Below, one piece after another: positions 17,350 through 24,374 of a stretch of DNA of 44,166 nucleotides. This DNA is from Bacteroidia bacterium (GTDB lineage: Bacteria; Bacteroidota; Bacteroidia; Bacteroidales; VadinHA17): positions 1 to 44,166 of the forward strand of contig JAPLEC010000435.1 in assembly GCA_026391515.1 (NCBI GenBank), read 5' to 3'. The notes beneath the pieces are model-generated. The model was not told the DNA's origin and ran no database searches. It worked only from the letters and a program-made list of their open reading frames with translations. The position numbers and the translations under genes are program-made. Within the stretch, counting starts at the first letter, position 1. Each line of letters opens with the position of its first letter.

Positions 17350-17994
17350 ATGAACCTATCAGAACTACTAATCATTATAGAAGAAAAATATCTTCGCTTA
17401 CTTGAAGATTATTTTAATGATACATGGGGTGATACAAAACTCTGGTCACATGATCTCAGTCATCACCGGCGCGTTTGGAATTATGCGAAGGAAATACTGT
17501 TGTATACTGATGATCAGGATGTTATGGAGCAGAAAGGTTTTTGCGACAAATTAATTATAGCATGTTATCTGCATGATTTAGGAATGGCAGTCGATACGGG
17601 ATTAAATCATGGACATCTCGGCCGGGAGCTCTGTCAAAAATTTATTCAGCAAAATAACTATGATATTTCTGATTTTCAGGATGTACTATTTGCAATTGAA
17701 AATCACGATGATAAAAATTACACTTTACAGGATAACAATAATAAACTCCTTTTGATACTCAATGCTGCCGATGACCTGGATGCAATCGGTTACACCGGAA
17801 TCTTAAGATATGCAGATATCTACCTCAAACGTGGTACTACTCTTGAAGATATCGGCAAAATGGTTCTCGAAAACGCAGGCAAAAGATTCGAAAATTTTGA
17901 AACCACCTTTCATAAATATCCTGCTTTAATCGAGAAACACCGTAAAAGGTACTTGGTTATCAGTGAATTCTATACAGCCTATAACCGGCAATAA
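17350..17994 (+). CDS. HD-domain phosphohydrolase-like protein
   Basis: This is a 214-residue protein with a metal-binding HD fold: SHDLSHHRRVWNYA supplies the first His, CYLHDLGM the HD pair, and NHGHLG and ENHDDKNY further candidate ligands. HD proteins hydrolyse phosphomonoesters or phosphodiesters of nucleotides; the substrate is unknown. I chose the start at 17350, not 17317, because the earlier ATG sits right behind a terminator. The chosen ATG is preceded by AAAGGAG, which is itself part of an ACCACAAAGG / AGAAACAAAG decamer repeat like those at 7164 and 8567. Short spacers separate it from its neighbours. Confidence 0.82.
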   Translation: MNLSELLIIIEEKYLRLLEDYFNDTWGDTKLWSHDLSHHRRVWNYAKEILLYTDDQDVMEQKGFCDKLIIACYLHDLGMAVDTGLNHGHLGRELCQKFIQQNNYDISDFQDVLFAIENHDDKNYTLQDNNNKLLLILNAADDLDAIGYTGILRYADIYLKRGTTLEDIGKMVLENAGKRFENFETTFHKYPALIEKHRKRYLVISEFYTAYNRQ

Positions 17995-18129
17995 ATAAAA
18001 AGCCTATTTATTCATAGTGCTATTTACATATAATAAATATGTATAAATACCATCATGATTATCGTACTATTGCTAATAAGCTCATCTGAGCCGGTGCTTA
18101 CATTCGCTCATAAATGTAAAAACCGGAAT

Positions 18130-18453
18130 ATGCTTGATGTACTCATAAACAGGCCTGAAGATAAAACTCCCAGGAAAGGAGTATTTAAATTCAGCGACAG
18201 GGCTGACAAACCTGTAAAAAGTGTCATAAAAGCTGTATCATGGCGGATTGTCGGAACTATCGACACCATGTTAATAAGTTACTTTATTACCGGCAGGGTA
18301 ACAGTAGCTCTTTCTATCGGAAGTGTGGAAGTCCTTACAAAAACCATACTCTATTATTTTCATGAAAGAGTCTGGGCACATATTCACAGAATAAGACTAA
18401 AAATTTTGAAAAAATCAAATGGAAGCAGATTTGAAGTTAAACGAGCTGGGTAA
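18130..18453 (+). CDS. DUF2061 membrane protein, sulfate-cluster associated
   Basis: The frame opens at 18055, but the conserved part begins later; I prefer the ATG at 18130 (MLDVLINRP), giving 107 residues. The DUF2061 core is visible: VKSVIKAVSWRIVGTIDTML, then SYFITGRVTVALSIGSVEVLTKTILYYFHERVW, with two probable membrane helices. DUF2061 genes often lie next to sulfate assimilation genes, and here it overlaps the APS reductase gene by 35 bases, which suggests coupled expression and a role in that pathway (perhaps transport). The molecular function is unknown. Confidence 0.85.
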   Translation: MLDVLINRPEDKTPRKGVFKFSDRADKPVKSVIKAVSWRIVGTIDTMLISYFITGRVTVALSIGSVEVLTKTILYYFHERVWAHIHRIRLKILKKSNGSRFEVKRAG

Positions 18454-19141
18454 TATTTTAAGAGGAAAAACCATTGAGGATTTTATTGAAACTCTTGTTT
18501 CATTATGGCCCGGGGAAATAGTTTTTACGACAAGCTTCGGATTTGAAGATCAGGTACTTACTCATAAAGTTTTCAAAAATAATATCCCAGTCGAGGTTGT
18601 GACACTTGATACAGGGAGACTTTTTCCTGAAACTTACAAAGTTTTCTCTGAGACTATCAAAAGGTACAACAAAAAGATAAACATGTTTTTTCCTGATCAT
18701 GATGATGTTGAGAAAATGGTCAGTGACAAAGGTCCATTCAGTTTTTATGATTCAAAGGAGAACAGGCTGGAATGCTGTAGGATCAGGAAAGTTATACCCC
18801 TCGACAGAGTATTGAAAGGGAAAAAATGCTGGATATCAGGTATAAGGGCAGAACAATCGGAAAACAGAGGTAAAATGGCAGAACTGGAATATGATGAAGA
18901 TAGAAAACTGTTTAAATATTATCCGCTCTTCTTATGGTCTTTTGAGGAGGTCGAAAAATTCATAAGAGAAAATAATGTACCCTATAATAAATTACACGAC
19001 AAGGGATATGTAAGCATAGGGTGTGAACCATGCACACGGGCAATTATTAAAGGTCAGGATTTCCGTGCCGGCAGGTGGTGGTGGGAAAATGACGGACCCA
19101 AGGAGTGTGGGTGCCATTTAAAGTCAAAAGTCGAAAGTTAA
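18419..19141 (+). CDS. cysH: Assimilatory adenylyl-sulfate (APS) reductase, [4Fe-4S] type
   Basis: This 240-residue CysH-family enzyme reduces activated sulfate to sulfite with thioredoxin. The Cys pair C119-C120 (ECCRIRKVIPL) and C202/C205 (GCEPCTR) are the four ligands of the [4Fe-4S] cluster, which marks APS-type rather than PAPS-only reductases. C230 in KECGCH is the catalytic Cys. No APS kinase gene is near, which fits direct use of APS. It overlaps the DUF2061 gene at its start. The C-terminal KSKVES and the stop codon are encoded by a heptamer tandem repeat (see 19120-19154). Confidence 0.93.
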   Translation: MEADLKLNELGNILRGKTIEDFIETLVSLWPGEIVFTTSFGFEDQVLTHKVFKNNIPVEVVTLDTGRLFPETYKVFSETIKRYNKKINMFFPDHDDVEKMVSDKGPFSFYDSKENRLECCRIRKVIPLDRVLKGKKCWISGIRAEQSENRGKMAELEYDEDRKLFKYYPLFLWSFEEVEKFIRENNVPYNKLHDKGYVSIGCEPCTRAIIKGQDFRAGRWWWENDGPKECGCHLKSKVES

Positions 19142-19154
19142 AAGTCAAAAGTTT
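19120..19154. repeat. Heptamer tandem repeat AAAGTCA x5, overlapping the cysH 3' end
   Basis: The units are AAAGTCA, AAAGTCG, AAAGTTA, AAAGTCA and AAAGTTT at an exact 7-base period. The first three units encode the cysH C-terminus, and the stop codon spans the third and fourth units. Confidence 0.85.
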
Positions 19155-19171
19155 ATAGCAGAAAATTATAG

Positions 19172-20074
19172 ATGATAATAAACGACGAACATATTAAAGA
19201 GCTGGAGGATGAAGCAATTTATGTAATGCGTGAGGTGGCAGCTCAGTTTGAAAAAAAAGTGATTCTTTTTTCGGGAGGTAAAGACTCAATAGTGCTGGTG
19301 CATTTAGCAAAAAAGGCCTTCTGGCCTGCAAAAATGCCTTTCAGCCTTATGCATATCGACACCGGACATAACTTTGAAGAGACGCTAAAATTCAGGGATG
19401 ACCTCGCAGCAGAACTTGGTGTTGAACTTATTGTAAGGCTCGTGCAGGATTCAATCGACCAGGGAAAAGTTATCGAAGAAACAGGAATAAATGCAATCCG
19501 AAATAAAGCTCAGTCAGTGACTCTACTCGATGCTATTGAGGAACTGAAAATTGATGTTGCGGTCGGCGGAGGACGCCGTGATGAGGAGAAGGCAAGAGCT
19601 AAAGAACGTTTCTTCTCCCACAGGAATGAATTTGGTCAGTGGGACCCGAAAAACCAGAGGCCGGAACTCTGGAATATCTTTAACGGCCATAAAAACTTTG
19701 GCGAGCATTTCAGAGTATTTCCTATCAGCAACTGGACGGAACTTGATGTCTGGCAATACATTATGCTTGAAAAGATAAAACTCCCGGAGCTTTACTACAC
19801 ACATCGGCGGAAGATATTTCAGCGAAATGGAGTCTACCTTGCATGGGCTCCCTTTATGCTGCTCAAACCTTCAGAAAAAGTTTTTGAAACTGATGTCAGA
19901 TGCCGGACAATTGGTGACATAACCTGCACAGGAGTCACACTCTCAAAGGCAGATTCGCTGGAAGAAATCGTCACTGAGATAGCAGCTACCAGAGTTACTG
20001 AACGGGGTGGAAGGTACGACGACAAAAGGTCGGAAGCAGCTATGGAAGACCGGAAAAAAGAAGGATATTTTTGA
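19172..20074 (+). CDS. cysD: Sulfate adenylyltransferase subunit 2
   Basis: This 300-residue ATP-pyrophosphatase-type subunit makes APS from ATP and sulfate together with the GTPase CysN. The PP-loop is SGGKDS (34-39), followed by LMHIDTGHNFEET. The GGGRRDEEKARAKER segment and the C-terminal ATRVTERGGRYDDKRSEAAME are CysD-typical. It lies 30 bases after cysH, separated by the heptamer repeat, and 82 bases before the cysN start. Confidence 0.97.
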   Translation: MIINDEHIKELEDEAIYVMREVAAQFEKKVILFSGGKDSIVLVHLAKKAFWPAKMPFSLMHIDTGHNFEETLKFRDDLAAELGVELIVRLVQDSIDQGKVIEETGINAIRNKAQSVTLLDAIEELKIDVAVGGGRRDEEKARAKERFFSHRNEFGQWDPKNQRPELWNIFNGHKNFGEHFRVFPISNWTELDVWQYIMLEKIKLPELYYTHRRKIFQRNGVYLAWAPFMLLKPSEKVFETDVRCRTIGDITCTGVTLSKADSLEEIVTEIAATRVTERGGRYDDKRSEAAMEDRKKEGYF

Positions 20075-20075
20075 A

Positions 20076-20136
20076 GTTGAGAGTTCAGGGTTCAAATATT
20101 TGACAACGCTGAACTCGGAACACGGAACACGGAACA
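20076..20136. repeat. Two heptamer tandem repeats between cysD and cysN
   Basis: GTTGAGA, GTTCAGG, GTTCAAA (20076-20096) is followed by CGGAACA repeated three times exactly (20116-20136). Both have a 7-base period. An open frame runs through this spacer in phase with cysN, so automatic annotation may extend cysN falsely to 20007. Confidence 0.75.
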
Positions 20137-20156
20137 TAAAAAGCAATCAGTTCAAA

Positions 20157-21425
20157 ATGAAAATCAACGGAGAAAGTAAATATAAAAGCTTACTGAGATT
20201 TACAACAGCAGGAAGTGTGGATGATGGCAAGAGCACTCTGATCGGAAGGCTCCTTTACGACAGCAAATCGATATTCGAGGATCAGATGGATCATATTGTC
20301 GAGTCGAGTAAAAGGCTCGGAAAAAAGGATATAGACCTGTCGCTGCTGACAGACGGCCTGAGGGCTGAGAGAGAACAGGGGATTACAATTGACGTGGCAT
20401 ACAGATATTTTTCAACACCCACAAGGAAGTTCATCATTGCTGATACTCCCGGGCATATTCAGTATACGAGAAATATGGTCACCGGCGCAAGTACTGCCGA
20501 TCTTGCAGTGATACTTATCGATGCACGGAAAGGTGTTCTTGAACAGACCATGAGACACTCGTATATTGCAACTCTGCTTGATATCAGGCATCTTGTATTC
20601 TGCATCAATAAGATGGATATGACAGGCTATTCTGAAGATTGCTTTCTCAATATCAAAAAAACACTGGCCGGTCTTGTTAAAAAACTCAATATTGAAGATG
20701 CACATTATATACCAATAAGTGCAAAATACGGCGACAATGTTGTGGAACCATCCACAAATATGCCATGGTATACCGGAAATACATTCCTTCACCTGATTGA
20801 AACCATCGAAATAAAGAAAAATAAAAATTCATCTGATGCACGGTTTCCGGTCCAGACTATTATTCGACCCGATTCTAAGGAATTTCATGATTACCGTGGT
20901 TACTCAGGCAGAGTTGCCGGCGGAGCATTTCATATTGGCGATGAGGTAACTGTCCTCCCCTCTTTTTTGAAATCAAAAATTAAAAGCATTGATTCCCTCG
21001 AAAAACAATTTAAATCAGCCACCGCAGGTGATTCTGTCTCTCTGACCCTTGAAGATCAGATAGATATCGGCCGCGGCGACATGATTGTAAAGCCGGGTGA
21101 ATTACCTCAATCAGGTAATGACATTACCCTGACAACCTGCTGGTTCAATGAAAAGCCTTTAAAATCGGGAGGCAGGTATATCGTGAGGAATTATACAAAT
21201 GAAACAAGTTGTGTGATTAAATCAGTCAATTACAAAATGAACATCAATAATCTTGAAAAGGTGACTGATGATCTTTCCATTAATATGAATGATATCGCAA
21301 ATATTAGCATCCTGACAGCAAAACGATTATTCTTTGATAGTTACAGAAAAAACAATATCACCGGCAGCCTGATATTTATTGAGGAGGGGACTAACGAAAC
21401 TGTTGCCGTAGGTATGATTGAATAA
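20157..21425 (+). CDS. cysN: Sulfate adenylyltransferase subunit 1 (GTPase)
   Basis: This is an EF-Tu-like GTPase of 422 residues that drives APS synthesis by CysD. Seen are the P-loop AGSVDDGKST (18-27), REQGITIDVAYRYF, the DTPGHIQYTRNMVTGAS region and the base-recognition NKMD, then two beta-barrel domains. There is no fused APS kinase (CysC) domain. The start at 20157 gives the usual N-terminus; the frame opens earlier at 20007 but that would overlap cysD and translate repeat DNA. It is the last gene of the sulfate cluster; sulfite reductase is not in the window. Confidence 0.96.
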   Translation: MKINGESKYKSLLRFTTAGSVDDGKSTLIGRLLYDSKSIFEDQMDHIVESSKRLGKKDIDLSLLTDGLRAEREQGITIDVAYRYFSTPTRKFIIADTPGHIQYTRNMVTGASTADLAVILIDARKGVLEQTMRHSYIATLLDIRHLVFCINKMDMTGYSEDCFLNIKKTLAGLVKKLNIEDAHYIPISAKYGDNVVEPSTNMPWYTGNTFLHLIETIEIKKNKNSSDARFPVQTIIRPDSKEFHDYRGYSGRVAGGAFHIGDEVTVLPSFLKSKIKSIDSLEKQFKSATAGDSVSLTLEDQIDIGRGDMIVKPGELPQSGNDITLTTCWFNEKPLKSGGRYIVRNYTNETSCVIKSVNYKMNINNLEKVTDDLSINMNDIANISILTAKRLFFDSYRKNNITGSLIFIEEGTNETVAVGMIE

Positions 21426-21826
21426 TTGTCGTTCAGTCTTGCGGTCTTGCAGTCTTGCAGACGAGATAAAGATTGTTGAAGGTTCAGTCAAATAAACTCC
21501 TCACTGTTAATTAATTAACAATAAGATTCCTCGCTGACGCCCGGAATAATAATCCGGCCAGGGGAGAAATTAATGAAGAGATTCCTCGTATATGCGCGGA
21601 ATGACATAATAAGGAATGATATTGCGTGAAGCATTGGCCTATATTAGTAAACCGAAGGTAGTGTAATCGACTGAAAATATAAAAAATTATATTTTCGTTT
21701 TCAGTCAATTTTGAAAATACAGAAATTTATATTTTCATTTTATGACGATTTTGAAAATATGATTGATTCTATCCCTCTCCCGCTCTCCCGCTCTCCCGCT
21801 CTCCCGCCCTCTCGCCCTCATTTTTT
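21426..21826. other. Gene-free spacer rich in short repeats
   Basis: I see no credible gene here. It holds: GTCTTGC octamer repeats (about 21436-21460); a diverged direct repeat beginning GATTCCTCG at 21524 and 21580, each followed about 8 bases later by CGGAAT; an AT-rich hairpin with a 9-bp stem AAAATATAA/TTATATTTT near 21672-21694 inside a GACTGAAAA/TTTTCAGTC pair; and CTCTCCCG repeated four times exactly at 21775-21806, followed by decayed copies. The last array lies downstream of the dinB stop. Confidence 0.8.
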
Positions 21827-22894
21827 TCATCGCTTATCAAACAGATCCAGCTGCCTCTCCCCGCTATCCTCCGACTCAAGATTTGAGATGCTTACACCCA
21901 GCAGCCTGATCTTAGTTCCGGGAAGTTCAAGAGATTTTCTGATTTCTGCTACCTCTCTATGAAGTGTCTCAAAATCACGTATATAGGTTTGAAGTGTCTT
22001 ACTTCGGGTGATCTGCCGGAAATCTGAAAATTTAACTTTCATAGTAACGGTTCGTCCGGTTGTCCCTGCATGTTCGAGACGTTCCATCAACTCTTTTTCC
22101 ACTTTATATAACTCAGCAATTATCTCAAATTCTTTGGTGAGGTCTTTTTCATAAGTAAGCTCGGTACCTATCGATTTGCGCTCAGATTCAGTCTCCACAA
22201 CACGGTCATCAATTCCCCTCACGATATCGAAATAAAACTTACCTGCCTTTCCAAAATTTCTTATCAGATCCTGTAAATCAAGCTTTTTAAGATCAGCGCC
22301 TTTATGAATACCCAGCTTATGCATTTTTCCGGATGTTACCTTTCCGATACCATAAAATTTTTCTACAGGAAGCTCGCAAATAAAACTCTCTGCCTCTTCT
22401 GGTTTTATTACGAACAGACCATCAGGTTTTTTTATGTCTGAAGCTATCTTAGCAAGGAACTTATTGTATGAAATCCCTGCGGAAGCAGTAAGACCAGTCC
22501 GCTTTCTGACTTCAGCTTTAATTTCTTTCGCTATTAAAGTCGCAGAACCTATATTCTTTTTATCATTTGTAACATCAAGAAATGCTTCATCAATTGAAAG
22601 AGGTTCGACAATATCGGTATATTCATAAAAAATTTCAAACACCTTTTTTGACATCTCTTCGTATCGATCAAAATGGTGCCTCACAAATATCAGGTCAGGG
22701 CATAATCTTTTTGCAGTTACAGATGGCATTGCTGATCTCACACCGAATTTTCTGGCTTCATAGCTGGCAGCAGCAACAACATGTCTTTCTCCGCTTCCCC
22801 CAACTGCCACAGGCTTACCTTTCAGCTCCGGATTATCGAGCTGCTCTACAGAAGCAAAAAAAGCATCCATGTCGATGTGTATGATCTTTCTCAT
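21827..22894 (-). CDS. dinB: DNA polymerase IV (Y family)
   Basis: This is a 355-residue translesion polymerase. The catalytic acidic residues are in DMDAFFASVEQ (residues 6-16) and SIDEAFLDV. A helix-hairpin-helix region around YGIGKVTSGKMHKLGI and a little-finger domain follow. The C-terminal QLDLF is a beta-clamp binding motif. Length is normal for the family. It is monocistronic and divergent from the iron-sulfur flavoprotein gene across a repeat-rich spacer. I did not find a LexA-type box I would trust. Confidence 0.97.
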   Translation of the reverse strand: MRKIIHIDMDAFFASVEQLDNPELKGKPVAVGGSGERHVVAAASYEARKFGVRSAMPSVTAKRLCPDLIFVRHHFDRYEEMSKKVFEIFYEYTDIVEPLSIDEAFLDVTNDKKNIGSATLIAKEIKAEVRKRTGLTASAGISYNKFLAKIASDIKKPDGLFVIKPEEAESFICELPVEKFYGIGKVTSGKMHKLGIHKGADLKKLDLQDLIRNFGKAGKFYFDIVRGIDDRVVETESERKSIGTELTYEKDLTKEFEIIAELYKVEKELMERLEHAGTTGRTVTMKVKFSDFRQITRSKTLQTYIRDFETLHREVAEIRKSLELPGTKIRLLGVSISNLESEDSGERQLDLFDKR

Positions 22895-23151
22895 GAAAAA
22901 GTGCCTACCTTGTACACCGAAGCCTTGGCGTAGGTGTAAAGTACTTAGAGTACTTAAAGTTGGAAAGATAAAGATAGTTAATAAGACTGACCGGAATGAA
23001 GAACGAAGGACAAACGAATGTTGAATTAAGAAGTTCTTACTTCGCTGATCGATTGTTCTTCATTCTTACTTTAAAATCTATTATTAAAATCTAATTCAAC
23101 TTATTATACACCCGGCTCTATTTTTCTTTATTTTCGCAAAAAAGTCTGACA
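22895..23151. other. Spacer with nested inverted repeats
   Basis: This is the divergent spacer between dinB and the flavoprotein gene. GAATGAAGAAC (22994-23004) is an exact inverse of GTTCTTCATTC (23055-23065). GTTGAATTA (from about 23020) is inverted as TAATTCAAC (ending about 23100). Near dinB, AGTACTT occurs twice 9 bases apart, and an ACACC/GGTGT hairpin encloses GCCTTGGC. Promoters for both genes must lie here, but I cannot place them. Confidence 0.65.
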
Positions 23152-23772
23152 ATGAAAGCAATTGGAATAAACTGCAGTCCCAGGAAGGGAGGAAATACTG
23201 AAATCCTTATAAAAGAAGTTCTGAATGTCCTTGAAGAGAACGGAATAAAAACTGAGTTTATCCAGCTTGGAGGTAAAAAGGTAGCAGGATGCATTGCCTG
23301 TATGAAATGCAGGAAAGCAAAAGATGGCAGATGCCATCAGGACAATGTTGTTTTAAACAAATTCATTGAAAAAATGGTGGAGGCTGATGCTATTATTATA
23401 GGTTCGCCGACATATTTTTCAGATATTTCAGCTGAAGCCAAAGCACTTATTGATGTCGCCGGTTATTCACTTCGCGGAGCCGGCAATCCACTAAAGAAGA
23501 AGATCGGAGCAGCTGTTATTTCTGTAAGACGAGCCGGTGCAATTCATGCTTTCGACAGTATTAATCATTTCTTTTTAATAAATGAAATGATCATTCCGGG
23601 TTCATCATACTGGAATATCGGTATTGGCAGAGAGAAAGGTGAAGTAATTAAAGATGAGGAAGGTATGCAGGTAATGAAGACGCTTGGGGAGAATATGGCA
23701 TGGCTGCTTAAGAAGATAAAAGACAAAAGATCAAAGATAAAAGACAAAAGAAAAATAAAGAAGGCTGAATAA
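23152..23772 (+). CDS. Iron-sulfur flavoprotein (NADPH-dependent FMN reductase fold)
   Basis: This is a 206-residue flavodoxin-like protein. INCSPRKGGNTEIL binds the FMN phosphate and GSPTYFSDISAEAKALID is the second flavin loop. Cysteines C47, C50, C53 and C61 form the compact CX2CX2CX7C motif of Isf-type proteins, which carry a [4Fe-4S] cluster. Such proteins accept electrons from ferredoxin or reduce O2/peroxide in anaerobes; the role here is inferred. The C-terminal tail (from about residue 187) is a highly charged Lys-rich stretch encoded by an 18-base sequence repeated twice, identical to an intergenic repeat near 39909. The tail therefore looks like repeat invasion rather than native sequence. 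Confidence 0.87.
   Translation: MKAIGINCSPRKGGNTEILIKEVLNVLEENGIKTEFIQLGGKKVAGCIACMKCRKAKDGRCHQDNVVLNKFIEKMVEADAIIIGSPTYFSDISAEAKALIDVAGYSLRGAGNPLKKKIGAAVISVRRAGAIHAFDSINHFFLINEMIIPGSSYWNIGIGREKGEVIKDEEGMQVMKTLGENMAWLLKKIKDKRSKIKDKRKIKKAE
23713..23751. repeat. 18-base direct repeat inside the flavoprotein 3' end
   Basis: AAGATAAAAGACAAAAGA occurs at 23713-23730 and 23734-23751, a 21-base period that keeps the frame. The same 18 bases occur at 39909-39926 between hydrogenase genes, and a close relative at 44147-44166. Confidence 0.9.
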
Positions 23773-23793
23773 CTGCAAGACTTGCATGACCTG

Positions 23794-24258
23794 CTAGGTT
23801 GCTGCAGCAGCTGCAGCTGCTCTTTGTTTGAAATAATTCTTTATAAACAAACCTGTCAGGATAAGAACTTCATCTCCGGTGTATGAAGTTATTTCTCCGC
23901 TGGAAAAACTTGACTGATACCTGATCATAACTCCGTTTTCATTGCTGATGCTCCATTTCGTATTCCAGAAATTATCATATTGCCACTGGTAATCTTTATT
24001 ATCATATCTGATCGTTGTTTTCGTTTTCCAGATATTAAAAATGATCTGAATAATAACTGAATTATCCTTCTGATCAATAATCCTATGCTCCTGTTTGAAA
24101 AAACCTTTGGTCTCAAACATCAGCTTACGTCCATTCAGCTCTCCGGAAGTTTTCCGTTCAAAACTTTTATTTTTTAATTCTCCGACAAGGTTTTCGTACT
24201 GGTATATTTCAAATCCTCTTCTGAAAAACTTGGATTTCCAGGTATAATGGGTTTCCAT
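23794..24258 (-). CDS. Conserved-looking small protein, beta-rich, unknown function
   Basis: This is a 154-residue protein without signal peptide or membrane helix. It is rich in aromatic residues and alternating strands (YTWKSKFFRRGFEIYQYEN, ELNGRKLMFETKGFF), which weakly recalls the LURP-one/tubby-like barrel fold, but I do not recognise the family. The C-terminus is a run of seven alanines encoded by a GCTGCAGCAG-type repeat next to the stop, again suggesting a repeat at the gene end. It stands alone between the flavoprotein and the hydrogenase terminator. Confidence 0.6.
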   Translation of the reverse strand: METHYTWKSKFFRRGFEIYQYENLVGELKNKSFERKTSGELNGRKLMFETKGFFKQEHRIIDQKDNSVIIQIIFNIWKTKTTIRYDNKDYQWQYDNFWNTKWSISNENGVMIRYQSSFSSGEITSYTGDEVLILTGLFIKNYFKQRAAAAAAAT

Positions 24259-24319
24259 AATTCTGATTTTTAAGAAAATTTACTTCCTCCAAGATATAAT
24301 TTATTATTCAATTTACTAT

Positions 24320-24337
24320 TTGCAAGACTTGCAAGAC
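24320..24337. repeat. Exact 9-base tandem duplication TTGCAAGAC
   Basis: TTGCAAGAC occurs twice in tandem beside the hydrogenase terminator. A diverged relative (CTGCAAGAC TTGCATGAC) lies at about 23775-23792. Confidence 0.7.
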
Positions 24338-24340
24338 AAA

Positions 24341-24372
24341 AAAACCGCCCTTCGCTCAGGGCGGTTTTTTTT
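24341..24372. terminator. Strong bidirectional terminator of the [FeFe] hydrogenase operon
   Basis: A perfect 10-bp stem, AAAACCGCCC (24341-24350) with GGGCGGTTTT (24359-24368), encloses an 8-base loop. There is an A run on one side and a T run on the other, so it can work on both strands. It begins 3 bases beyond the hydA stop codon on the minus strand. Confidence 0.9.
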
Positions 24373-24374
24373 AT

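Noticed and set aside
19120..19154. CRISPR-like repeats
   Set aside because: Heptamer units without unique spacers of constant length; no cas genes. The same holds for the other tandem arrays in the window.
20007..20156. Long N-terminal extension of cysN
   Set aside because: It overlaps cysD and translates the heptamer repeat spacer; the normal CysN N-terminus begins at 20157.
20412..20792. Minus-strand open frame of 126 codons within cysN
   Set aside because: It is a shadow of the GTPase gene with no domain features.
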